Numbered from the stretch's first letter, positions 7,006 to 14,559 are shown. The stretch is 17,485 nt of DNA from Eupransor demetentiae (GCF_963930865.1 NZ_CAWVOH010000005.1:1-17485); one strand, 5' to 3'. The notes: generated by a model from the sequence alone, not told the origin. A program made the numbers and translations.

Positions 7006-7887
7006 ATGCTAAGTGAAATGGAAGAACTACAAAAAATTGACGCCAAGAATCGGAAAAGAAGAAAAAAACGACTAATCATTATCGGACTAGCAGTCGTCAT
7101 TGTTCCTGTTCTTATTAGTTTAAGCCACATCAAAACTGTAACTGGCGGAAGCGCTGAATTTGGCGTCCGACACAAAATGATCAACCAGCTTTCAAGCGAG
7201 CTTGAAGATGAAGATTTTACTGGCAAAATCAAGAACTTCCGCGCGCGGCATGCCGGCTTTTCGCAAGGTGGAATTGACGCTTCATTCGATTACGTGGAAA
7301 AACACGATAACGTTGAAATCAAAATTCCTGTCGATTTTAGATGCTCAGACGATGGCGATTTAGGCAGCGATGTTAAATCGATTCTAATTCCTTTAAAGGC
7401 AGCCTCCCTCCAGCAACCGGCAGTTGAAAAGGAAAAGGACCGAGTAAAAAAGTTCTTCACAAACATTTCCAATGAGGGTCGATATAGTCTTGAAAAGGTG
7501 GACCCAACTTTCTGTACCGACGGGGTTTATGGTGACCAACAAGACAGAGAAAGTCAGCTAACTAACCTTAATCAAATTGCTCGAAAAAATCGTTCTGGTT
7601 CGAAGAAGCAGCAATACGCAGCCGGCTACTACGACATCCCGCTTAAAGAACTAAAGGCAAACAACTTCTATTACTACACGCTTTCAGTTGAGATCGGCGA
7701 CCCACGCAAAAAGAATTTTGAAACCAAGAATTTCCAACAATTCTTAATCGACAAAATCAATCAGAGCCATCTCCCTGATGGTAGATATTATTTCGATATT
7801 GGCGCCAATGATAACAGGAGTGGCTCTTATCTGTTTGACTCTACCACAGTTGTGGTCAAAGACGGGGTGGCTGGTCCGCTTGAATAA
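7006..7887 (+). CDS. Membrane-anchored exported protein of unknown function (293 aa)
   Basis: No family recognised. Basic N-terminus (KNRKRRKKR), then a hydrophobic segment at about residues 23-40 (LIIIGLAVVIVPVLISL) without a signal-peptidase or lipobox site, so probably a signal anchor with residues 41-293 outside the cell. The outer part is polar, with two Cys (in DFRCSDDG and TFCTDG) that could pair, and a C-terminal beta-rich stretch LPDGRYYFDIG...VVVKDGVAG. This last part is what survives in the pseudogene at 5743-6084. Start at 7006 follows GGTGAG. Second gene of a two-gene operon with the 54-residue peptide and closed by a strong terminator. A role in the cell envelope is likely; anything more specific would be a guess. 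Confidence 0.75.
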   Translation: MLSEMEELQKIDAKNRKRRKKRLIIIGLAVVIVPVLISLSHIKTVTGGSAEFGVRHKMINQLSSELEDEDFTGKIKNFRARHAGFSQGGIDASFDYVEKHDNVEIKIPVDFRCSDDGDLGSDVKSILIPLKAASLQQPAVEKEKDRVKKFFTNISNEGRYSLEKVDPTFCTDGVYGDQQDRESQLTNLNQIARKNRSGSKKQQYAAGYYDIPLKELKANNFYYYTLSVEIGDPRKKNFETKNFQQFLIDKINQSHLPDGRYYFDIGANDNRSGSYLFDSTTVVVKDGVAGPLE

Positions 7888-7912
7888 CAAATAGTAACTG
7901 AACACCCGAAAT

Positions 7913-7942
7913 AAAAAAGCCCAGCAACTGCTAGGCTTTTTT
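7913..7942. terminator. Bidirectional terminator between the exported-protein and HEPN genes
   Basis: AAAAAAGCCcAGC-AACT-GCTaGGCTTTTTT hairpin, symmetrical A and T tails, lying between two convergent genes. It is almost the same sequence as 6083-6113, including the C/A mismatch in the stem. Confidence 0.85.
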
Positions 7943-7975
7943 ATTGATTAAAGTTCTATTTAGCACACATGAGCA

Positions 7976-9136
7976 TCAATACTCCCCATCATCATTATCT
8001 TCAAACAAATGATCAATATTTACGGGACCATTAGAGTCATCCAGATCATCTGATTCTTCCACTTGATCTATCACTTTAGAACTATCCAAGGCAGATTGAT
8101 ATATATCGGCTAAGTCTGTATTACTAAACGGTTTTAACATGCTCGCAATGTATTCGCTGTATCCCGGAAGCACGCCACTCATTCTTTTTATGTTTTCACT
8201 CATCCTTTTTACATTTTCATTCATCATATATGCAGAATTATTGGCATCAACAATTCTCCTCAAACTAGCTTGCAAACTTTTAATATATGGATTCTGCATG
8301 TTTGAACCTGAAATTTTAGTAAGGGCAGACAAATTAGATTTCAGTACCGCGGCCACCGCAGAATTTGAACTTCTAAACAACGCATTCACGTCCATAGAGG
8401 CAAGGCCCCGAGACATAATATTATTAGCATCAGTACTAACATGGTCTGTGGAGGTCAAGAGTTCATCATACTCAGAATCCAACTCAGCATTAATGTTTTT
8501 ATATAGTTTCAAAGCACTTCTAAACATTTTGTAGGAAATGTTATGCGCATGCATAACGTCATTTCGATAATTTTGAGCTTGCTGGAAATTGTTCCTAAGT
8601 GTTGGTACTGCTTCACTGGGTAGTAATTCATCCCATATCACTACATCATCAACCTCATTGATCAGTGACAAAACATCTGCTTTTGTTAATTCTTCCTTAG
8701 TTGAAAGTTCTCTTACTATCGTCTTTACATCACTAACAAAAGCACTCTCAAAAAGAAAATGGTAAAGTTTTCCAAGATCCATTTTCTCTAACCTTTGTCC
8801 TATTAAAACATCTCCCTCCGAAATTGTATTGGCTAAGTAGAGCAACTTTCTAAGTTTTCTTTCCATGTCATTGATGTGTGGATAAAGACGCTGATTAAAA
8901 TATTTAGAGCTTTCACTAGTTAAGATGAGCGAATCTTGTATATTTTTTTTAATATATTCATTCGCCTCGTCTAGCTTTTTAGCAGCGATGTCTCTTCTAC
9001 CATCAACTTCTAAGGTCAGAATAAAATGTTGTTCTGAATTTTTCACAGGTTTTAATTCAAGCTTACTCACATATTCTTTTAACTCTGAAATTGAACTCTC
9101 TTCTAGTTTTTTATTCAATAAGTATTGGTTATACAA
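7976..9136 (-). CDS. HEPN-like protein with RNxxxH motif (candidate RNase or defence protein)
   Basis: 386 residues, no signal peptide or membrane segment. Residues 83-216 look like an all-helical HEPN/Swt1-type domain: RLYPHINDMERKLRKLLYLA, then VIWDELLP, and RNDVMH at 191-196, an exact RNxxxH catalytic motif of HEPN ribonucleases. The N-terminal 80 residues carry a small beta element (HFILTLEVDGRRD), and the C-terminal half is helical. The tail from about residue 358 is strongly acidic (EESDDLDDSNG...EDNDDGEY). The start is TTG 9136 with AGAGGTG 4 bases upstream; no ATG occurs in frame before residue 91. The DNA is clearly more AT-rich than the flanking core genes, which points to transfer. 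Alone in its transcript, with no adjacent MNT-type antitoxin. The HEPN assignment rests on motif and fold pattern only. Confidence 0.7.
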   Translation of the reverse strand: MYNQYLLNKKLEESSISELKEYVSKLELKPVKNSEQHFILTLEVDGRRDIAAKKLDEANEYIKKNIQDSLILTSESSKYFNQRLYPHINDMERKLRKLLYLANTISEGDVLIGQRLEKMDLGKLYHFLFESAFVSDVKTIVRELSTKEELTKADVLSLINEVDDVVIWDELLPSEAVPTLRNNFQQAQNYRNDVMHAHNISYKMFRSALKLYKNINAELDSEYDELLTSTDHVSTDANNIMSRGLASMDVNALFRSSNSAVAAVLKSNLSALTKISGSNMQNPYIKSLQASLRRIVDANNSAYMMNENVKRMSENIKRMSGVLPGYSEYIASMLKPFSNTDLADIYQSALDSSKVIDQVEESDDLDDSNGPVNIDHLFEDNDDGEY

Positions 9137-9210
9137 AATACACCTCTTATGTAGCCACTCGTTAAACTAATCTTATCAAACTGACATCCAATACTTATAG
9201 AAATACCAAC

Positions 9211-9244
9211 AAAAAAACCGCCAGAACCAAATCCAGCGGGTTTT
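9211..9244 (-). terminator. Probable clpL terminator
   Basis: On the minus strand AAACCCGC pairs imperfectly with GCGGTTT across a 14-nt loop and is followed by TTTTTTT. It lies behind clpL and in front of the HEPN gene. Confidence 0.6.
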
Positions 9245-9246
9245 CC

Positions 9247-9269
9247 ATCGCCTTACTAGGCGATTTTTT
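9247..9269 (+). terminator. Plus-strand terminator-like hairpin at the clpL 3' end
   Basis: Perfect 6-bp stem ATCGCC/GGCGAT with a 6-nt loop and TTTTT on the plus strand. The T run is on the wrong strand for clpL, so it would stop rightward, antisense transcription entering clpL. Confidence 0.5.
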
Positions 9270-9276
9270 ATTTCAA

Positions 9277-11460
9277 TTACTTATCAGACTTTTCGTCAGC
9301 CTTCTTGCTGTCCTTCTTACCTTCATCGATGATTTCAGAAATTACAACCTTACCATCAACCAAGTTGGCAGCCAAGTGCTTCTTGCCAGGGTTATCCAAG
9401 TAGAAGTCAGTGACTTGATCACGAATCTGCTGTTCGATTACACGGCGCAATGGACGTGCTCCAAGCGCTTCATCGTAACCGTCATCAATCAAGTGATCCT
9501 TGACGTCTTCAGAAACTTCCAAAGTCAAATCCTTCTTGGCCAAGGTCTTGTTAACGTCGTCCAACATCAAGTCAACGATTTGCTTCAAGTCTTCCTTAGT
9601 CAAGGCAGAGAATTCAACAACACCGTTGAAACGGTTCAAGAATTCAGGACGGAAGTATGGTGCCAAACGGTCCATCAAGTCCTGATCCTTCTTGTCGTCC
9701 TTGTTACCAAAGCCGGCGTTAGAAGTTGCGATAATCACAGTGTTCTTGAAGTTAACCGTGTTTCCTTGACCATCAGTCAAACGACCATCGTCCATGACCT
9801 GCAAAAGCAAAGTCAAAACTTGTGGGTTGGCCTTTTCAATTTCATCCAAGAGGACGATTGAATAAGGGTTACGACGTACCTTTTCAGTCAAAGTGTTGCT
9901 GTTATCTTCGTAGCCAACGTATCCGGCAGTAGCACCAATCAACTTTGAAACGGCCGTCAAGTCAGAATATTCAGACATATCCAAACGGATAATGTTGTCC
10001 TTGCTTCCGAACATGTCCAAGGCTAATTGCTTTGCCAATTCGGTCTTACCAACACCGGTAGGTCCAACGAAGAGGAATGATCCAATTGGACGATTTCCTT
10101 CATCAAATCCCGCACGGTTACGACGGATGGCACGAGCAACCATTTCAACGGCTTCGTCTTGACCGATAACCTTACCAGCCAAACGCTTGTCGATGGTCTT
10201 CAAGTGTTCGATATCTGAAGCACCCATTTGAGCAACTGGAATACCAGTCAAACGCTCAACAGATTGGGCGATATCATCAGGCGTTGCGGTAACCTTTTGA
10301 GCCTTCTCGGCTTCCTTAATCTTACCTTGAACGTCCTTGATTTCGTTCTTAACCTTCAAAGCCTTTTCGTAGTCTTCCTTTGAAACAGACTGATCTTGTT
10401 CTTGCTTCAATTCAGACAAACGGTTTTCCAATTCAGCCTTACTTGAAGCTGGATTTTGTGCTGACAAGTGAGCAGCAGTCATATCAATCAAATCGATGGC
10501 CTTATCAGGCAACGAACGCTGTGGAATGTACTGAACTGAGTAATCCACGGCTGCCTTCAAAACGTCATCAGGCAACTTGACGTTGTGGTGCTTCTCGTAC
10601 AAAGGTGCGATACCCTTCAAAATCTTGAAAGTATCATCAGCACTTGGGGCGTTAACCGTAACTTGGTTGAAACGACGTGCCAAGGCAGCGTTCTTCATAA
10701 TCGTGTTACGGTATTCGTCTTGCGTAGTGGCACCGATAACGGTCAACTCACCACGAGACAAGGCAGGCTTCAAAATGTCAGCCAAACCTTTTCCACCATC
10801 TTCGCCACCGGTTGAACCGGCACCCAAGATTTGGTGAATTTCATCGAAGAACAAGATGACGTTTCCGGCCTTCTTGACTTCATCGATCAACTTTTGAACG
10901 TTTTCCTCGAAAGCACCACGGTACTGCGTACCGGCTTCCAAAGCGGAAATATCAATTGAGTAAATCTGCTTGTCGCGGATTGATGCAGGGACATCGCCAT
11001 TAACGATAGCTTGAGCCAAACCTTCGATGACGGCCGTCTTACCAACACCGGCATCCCCGACCAAAACAGGGTTGTTCTTGATACGACGACTCAAGATTTC
11101 AGCAGTTTCTTGAATTTCCTTGTTACGTCCGATAACAGGATCAAGCATGTGGTTCTTAGCTTCCTCAGTTAGGTTACGTCCCAACTTTGCAAGCATACCA
11201 TCTTGCTTTACTTGTCCTGGTTGTTGTGCAGCAGCACGGCCGTTTCCAGCAGTGTTACTTGCAGCTTGGGCGCCGTCAGGCAACTGACCGGTTTGACGAT
11301 ATTGGGCAAACTCTTCAGGAGTGACTTCGCGTCCGTTGATGAGGTAGCGACGGTTTTCAGAATTCATACCGTTCATGCCACCCATCATGTTGTTAAAAAT
11401 GTCATTCATGTCTGATCCGAATGGATCGTTGTTGAACATTCCATTGTTATTGTTAGCCAT
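9277..11460 (-). CDS. clpL: ClpL-type AAA+ chaperone
   Basis: HSP100 disaggregase of the ClpL subfamily, common in lactic acid bacteria and linked to heat and acid tolerance (family knowledge). 727 residues. A short Asn/Met/Gly-rich N-terminus and YLINGREVTPEEFAQYR stand in place of the ClpC/ClpB N-domain. The first AAA module has Walker A GDAGVGKT at 135-142 and Walker B ILFFDEIH near 202-209, followed by a short coiled middle domain (about 340-390). The second module has Walker A GPTGVGKT at 466-473 and Walker B IVLLDEIE near 535-542. The C-terminus ends in a Lys/Asp/Glu-rich tail. Start ATG 11460 follows GAGGTAA, 7 bases after the HTH gene, so the two form an operon. I found no CIRCE or CtsR heptads upstream. 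Confidence 0.95.
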   Translation of the reverse strand: MANNNNGMFNNDPFGSDMNDIFNNMMGGMNGMNSENRRYLINGREVTPEEFAQYRQTGQLPDGAQAASNTAGNGRAAAQQPGQVKQDGMLAKLGRNLTEEAKNHMLDPVIGRNKEIQETAEILSRRIKNNPVLVGDAGVGKTAVIEGLAQAIVNGDVPASIRDKQIYSIDISALEAGTQYRGAFEENVQKLIDEVKKAGNVILFFDEIHQILGAGSTGGEDGGKGLADILKPALSRGELTVIGATTQDEYRNTIMKNAALARRFNQVTVNAPSADDTFKILKGIAPLYEKHHNVKLPDDVLKAAVDYSVQYIPQRSLPDKAIDLIDMTAAHLSAQNPASSKAELENRLSELKQEQDQSVSKEDYEKALKVKNEIKDVQGKIKEAEKAQKVTATPDDIAQSVERLTGIPVAQMGASDIEHLKTIDKRLAGKVIGQDEAVEMVARAIRRNRAGFDEGNRPIGSFLFVGPTGVGKTELAKQLALDMFGSKDNIIRLDMSEYSDLTAVSKLIGATAGYVGYEDNSNTLTEKVRRNPYSIVLLDEIEKANPQVLTLLLQVMDDGRLTDGQGNTVNFKNTVIIATSNAGFGNKDDKKDQDLMDRLAPYFRPEFLNRFNGVVEFSALTKEDLKQIVDLMLDDVNKTLAKKDLTLEVSEDVKDHLIDDGYDEALGARPLRRVIEQQIRDQVTDFYLDNPGKKHLAANLVDGKVVISEIIDEGKKDSKKADEKSDK

Positions 11461-11467
11461 AAATTAA

Positions 11468-11752
11468 TTACCTCGTATTACTTAAATTCTTTAAATTGTT
11501 ATTTTCATCCGCTTGGTCTCCCGGCCCTGGTTCTAAGTAACTTGCTTCGAGTTCCTTTAGGACCTGCCACATATGCATATGTTGGGCACGGGCCAAAGCA
11601 TCCAAATCACGAATGTTTAGGCTGGTTGAAGTTGATTGAGCCTTATTGAAGGAACGGTGAATGGTCGTATAGCCATAACCCGAATCCTTCGACACACGAT
11701 AAATCGTTAAGGACTTATCGCTTAAATAAGATTTGATATCAAAGCGAACCAT
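11468..11752 (-). CDS. Small HTH (Cro/CI-like) regulator upstream of clpL
   Basis: 94 residues. Residues 1-65 look like a compact helix-turn-helix of the XRE/Cro type: SDKSLTIYRVSKDSGYGYTTIHRSFNK has the pattern of helices 2 and 3, and RDLDALARAQHMHMWQVLKELE matches the closing helices. The tail (GPGDQADENNN) is polar and probably disordered. An in-frame TAG lies 15 bases above ATG 11752, so translation starts there or later. Its own ribosome binding site is poor, while a short leader ORF with an excellent site overlaps the start. Being the first full gene before clpL, it is a likely local regulator of clpL or of its own operon. Target not shown. Confidence 0.75.
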   Translation of the reverse strand: MVRFDIKSYLSDKSLTIYRVSKDSGYGYTTIHRSFNKAQSTSTSLNIRDLDALARAQHMHMWQVLKELEASYLEPGPGDQADENNNLKNLSNTR

Positions 11753-11792
11753 GTTGCAGGCCGCCTAACCAAGTTATTTCTTTAACTCTCAT
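11739..11792 (-). CDS. 17-codon leader ORF overlapping the HTH gene start
   Basis: ATG 11792 has a strong AGGAGGG (11805-11799) 6 bases upstream. The frame runs 17 codons (MRVKEITWLGGLQHGSL) to TGA 11741-11739, covering the HTH gene's ATG in another frame. It sits at the very 5' end of the transcript predicted from the promoter at 11816-11843. It could couple translation to the regulator, whose own site is weak, or act as a regulatory leader. Coding is unproven. Confidence 0.4.
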   Translation of the reverse strand: MRVKEITWLGGLQHGSL

Positions 11793-11815
11793 TTCTTGCC
11801 CTCCTAACAATTCTT

Positions 11816-11843
11816 AGTATAACACATATGTGGTATAACGCAA
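11816..11843 (-). promoter_or_regulatory. Promoter of the HTH-clpL operon with operator-like dyad
   Basis: On the minus strand, -35 TTGCGT (11843-11838), a 16-bp spacer and -10 TATACT (11821-11816) with an extended TGT. The spacer contains the perfect palindrome CACATATGTG (11823-11832). The dyad extends to 20 bp (11818-11837) with one mismatched pair. GTATAAC also occurs twice, 16 bases apart. An obvious place for a repressor, such as the HTH protein encoded downstream, to bind. Confidence 0.6.
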
Positions 11844-11931
11844 GTGTGCTATATCTATTTTTTCATTTTTTTATTAGAATTAGAGAGGTTTTTCTTTTGA
11901 AAACACGCTTATCCCAGTCAGGAGGCCCTCT

Positions 11932-13095
11932 GTGAGCCAAGAAAATTATCAGCTTCAAATTCCCCAAGAAGTTGTCAACGATTTAAAACTTAAACGCGGG
12001 GAAGAACTTGAAGTCACCGTCAAAAACCGGGGTTTAACCGTTTCTAAGACGACAACCTTTGCCCAGCAGGAAGATATTTCAATCCGTTGGTTCTTGGTTC
12101 CTACTATCCTTGCCACAGCAGCCTTTGTGATTGCGGCTTGGTATTTGCACGAGGGCTTAGTTCATTTAACGGGGCCGGACTCGATTGCAACGGCCGTCAT
12201 TGTTCTCGGTGAAATCTCGGGAATGGCTGGTTTTTCCTGGACCTACATCAATCACACGCGTAACCGCGCAACGGCTGAAGATCGCCGCCTGAATTGGCGA
12301 CTAACGCCGACAGTCTTGATTGCCTTTGCTATTATTCAGGCCTTCATGACCATGGGTGTTTTCTGGGCAATCGGCTATCTTTTCCAAGGGGCCAGCTTTG
12401 ATCACTTGACGGCGACCGTCCTTTTTTTCATGTTCGTTTCCGTGGTGAACTTCCTGATGATTTATGCGGCGCAGTTGGTTTCGACACCCTTTATCATGGG
12501 CGTGCTGATTCTGACGATTGTCGGTGGTGTCTTGGTTTCCATGGTGACCAACAGTCGTTTGCTCTGGTGGCAGCATAACTTCTCATTTCTGGGAACGGAA
12601 AAAGCTGAGTTCGCCTGGAATTTTAATGCCACGCTGATTATTGCCGGAATTCTGTGGGTGACCCTGGTTGATTACCTCTTCGTGCCCATCCAAAACCGTT
12701 ACCGGGGCAACTGGCGTTTGATGGTTCTACGAACTTTCTTAACGCTGGATGCACTGAGCCTGGCAGCCGTTGGGGCCATCCCCAACAACCCTGGACTCTT
12801 CCACATCCTGCATGACTCGGTGGCCAACAGTTTGATTCTTTTCACGGCGATTCCCATGCTGGGCATCAAGTTCTTGCTGCCACGGGCAACCAAGGAATTC
12901 ATGATTTTCACTTACTTGACGGCGGGCGCCCTTGCAGTTGCCATGTCCCTCTTTTACATCATTACTTATCTATCCCTAACCGCCTTTGAAATCATCGCGC
13001 TAGCTTTAGCAATTTCTTGGCTGCTACTTTTGATGCAAAACATTTACAAGCTTTTCCAAACCGATGTGCAATCCTACATCGTGAAATTACAATAA
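11932..13095 (+). CDS. DUF998-like multi-spanning membrane protein with N-terminal AbrB-like domain
   Basis: 387 residues. Residues 3-38 (YQLQIPQEVVNDLKLKRGEELEV...) have the pattern of a SpoVT/AbrB (MazE-type) swapped-hairpin DNA-binding domain. The rest has about ten hydrophobic helices. FSFLGTEKAEFAWNFNATLIIAGIL resembles the core of DUF998 membrane proteins (SxLG...FN...LI..G). The joining of a DNA-binding-like fold to a membrane domain suggests a sensor or membrane-tethered regulator, but that is inference. Start is GTG 11932 with AGGAGG 6 bases upstream; no nearby ATG is better placed. Twelve bases separate it from the methyltransferase gene, so it is the first gene of a two-gene operon. 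No clear promoter; TAGAAT at 11875-11880 is a possible -10. Confidence 0.75.
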   Translation: MSQENYQLQIPQEVVNDLKLKRGEELEVTVKNRGLTVSKTTTFAQQEDISIRWFLVPTILATAAFVIAAWYLHEGLVHLTGPDSIATAVIVLGEISGMAGFSWTYINHTRNRATAEDRRLNWRLTPTVLIAFAIIQAFMTMGVFWAIGYLFQGASFDHLTATVLFFMFVSVVNFLMIYAAQLVSTPFIMGVLILTIVGGVLVSMVTNSRLLWWQHNFSFLGTEKAEFAWNFNATLIIAGILWVTLVDYLFVPIQNRYRGNWRLMVLRTFLTLDALSLAAVGAIPNNPGLFHILHDSVANSLILFTAIPMLGIKFLLPRATKEFMIFTYLTAGALAVAMSLFYIITYLSLTAFEIIALALAISWLLLLMQNIYKLFQTDVQSYIVKLQ

Positions 13096-13107
13096 ATAGG
13101 AGGAAAC

Positions 13108-14559
13108 ATGCCAAAAGAATATGACAAAAAACGTCCCAACTACAGTCGGGACAGGGATCACAAACGGCCTTACCGGGGCAAGCGACAAAATAACGAAGTC
13201 CACGTTCGCGTTGGACAGAAATTTCCCTTGACGATTAAGCGTCTCGGTATCAATGGCGAAGGAATCGGGTATTTCAAGCGTAAAATCGTTTTCATCCCTG
13301 GCGCCCTGCCTGGTGAAGTGGTCACGGCTAAGGTTTTAGAAGTTAATGATAAGTACTTAACCGCCAAAGTTAACGCCATCCGAACTCCCTCGCCTGACCG
13401 AGTTGAGCCCGTCGATCCAGCTGCCGACTTAGTCGGTGGCTTCGAACTCGAGCACTTAACCTACCCGGCGCAACTAGCCTTCAAGCAGGACTTGATTCGC
13501 CAGGCACTGGAGAAGTTTCAACCCCGTGGTTGGCAAAATTACGACATCAAAAAGCCAATCGAGATGGACGAACCCTACTACTACCGTAATAAAGCCCAGT
13601 TCCCGGTTCGAAAACTACACGGCGAACTTGCGGTGGGTATGTTTCAGCGTGGCAGTCACGACTTAATTGATTTACCGGAAGTTCATACCCAGGACCACCT
13701 GACGATGAAAATTGTTCGCCAAGTGGCTAAAATTTTGAACCGCTTATCCGTATCAATCTATAACGAGGATAAGAATAGCGGTGTGCTCAAGACCATTGTG
13801 GTGCGATCTTCCAACACGGCGCAGCAGGCACAATTAACGCTAATTACCAACACGGAAGAAATCCCTGGTGAAGAGGCTTTAATCGAAGCCATCCATAATG
13901 AAATTCCTGAAATTCAAGGAATTTTCCAAAACATTAATCCCGGCCGGACCAGTCTCGTTTGGGGTGATTTTACCATCAAACTTTGGGGTGAGGATTACTT
14001 GCCCGAAGAAGTGCTGGGACTCAACTTTGAGCTATCCCCCCGAGCCTTCTTGCAGTTGAACTACGAGCAAATGTTGGTAACCTACGAGGAAGCCATCAAG
14101 GCCTTGAATCCACAAAAAAACGACCGCTTGGTCGATGCCTATGCAGGTGTCGGAACCCTTGGCATTTCGCTTGCCATGCGGGTTAAGGAAGTTCGCGGTA
14201 TGGAAACGATTCCTGAAGCCGTGGCCGATGCGAAGCGCAACGCCAAGCTCAACGACTTAGACAACGTTCACTACGAAGTCGGGGCCGCTGAAGAGGTTTT
14301 ACCTCAGTGGGCTGCCCAAGGTTGGAATCCAACGGCCTTAATTGTTGATCCGCCCCGTGCCGGACTGGATTCAGGATTGCGCCAAGCCATCTTGAAGAGT
14401 CAACCGGATAAGTTCGTTTACATTTCATGTAATCCCTCGACTTTGGCCCGTGATTTGGTTGACCTCACCAAGGTTTACAAAGTCGACTATATTCAAACCA
14501 TCGACATGTTCCCCCAGACACCACGTTGGGAAGGCGTTGTTAAACTGGTTAAACGATAA
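13108..14559 (+). CDS. rlmCD: 23S rRNA (uracil-C5)-methyltransferase, RlmCD/TrmA family
   Basis: SAM-dependent m5U methyltransferase of the RumA/RlmCD group, which in Gram-positives modifies 23S rRNA U747 and U1939 (family knowledge). 483 residues: a basic N-terminal tail (1-28), a TRAM RNA-binding domain (about 32-92), a central domain, and a Rossmann methyltransferase fold with SAM motif DAYAGVGTLG at 343-352, DPPRAGLD at 414-421 and catalytic Cys441 in SCNPSTLARD. Cys441 is the only cysteine in the protein. The Fe-S cluster cysteines of the CGGC type are replaced (LVGGFELEHL, 108-117), so it cannot hold the cluster seen in E. coli RlmD. RBS AGGAGG 5 bases before ATG 13108. Exact target uridine not deducible; the symbol is family-level. 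Confidence 0.88.
   Translation: MPKEYDKKRPNYSRDRDHKRPYRGKRQNNEVHVRVGQKFPLTIKRLGINGEGIGYFKRKIVFIPGALPGEVVTAKVLEVNDKYLTAKVNAIRTPSPDRVEPVDPAADLVGGFELEHLTYPAQLAFKQDLIRQALEKFQPRGWQNYDIKKPIEMDEPYYYRNKAQFPVRKLHGELAVGMFQRGSHDLIDLPEVHTQDHLTMKIVRQVAKILNRLSVSIYNEDKNSGVLKTIVVRSSNTAQQAQLTLITNTEEIPGEEALIEAIHNEIPEIQGIFQNINPGRTSLVWGDFTIKLWGEDYLPEEVLGLNFELSPRAFLQLNYEQMLVTYEEAIKALNPQKNDRLVDAYAGVGTLGISLAMRVKEVRGMETIPEAVADAKRNAKLNDLDNVHYEVGAAEEVLPQWAAQGWNPTALIVDPPRAGLDSGLRQAILKSQPDKFVYISCNPSTLARDLVDLTKVYKVDYIQTIDMFPQTPRWEGVVKLVKR

Noticed and set aside
6807..7232. 141-codon minus-strand ORF over the 54-aa/293-aa operon
   Set aside because: Antisense to two ORFs with good start sites; composition of a mirror frame.
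7976..9275. HEPN/MNT toxin-antitoxin pair
   Set aside because: No adjacent nucleotidyltransferase (GSxxxGxxxxxSDxD) gene; the HEPN-like gene stands alone between terminators.
9376..9861. 161-codon plus-strand ORF antisense to clpL
   Set aside because: Mirror frame of a strongly conserved AAA+ region; no start signals.
11753..11931. CIRCE or CtsR operator upstream of clpL
   Set aside because: Neither TTAGCACTC-N9-GAGTGCTAA nor paired GGTCAAA heptads are present.
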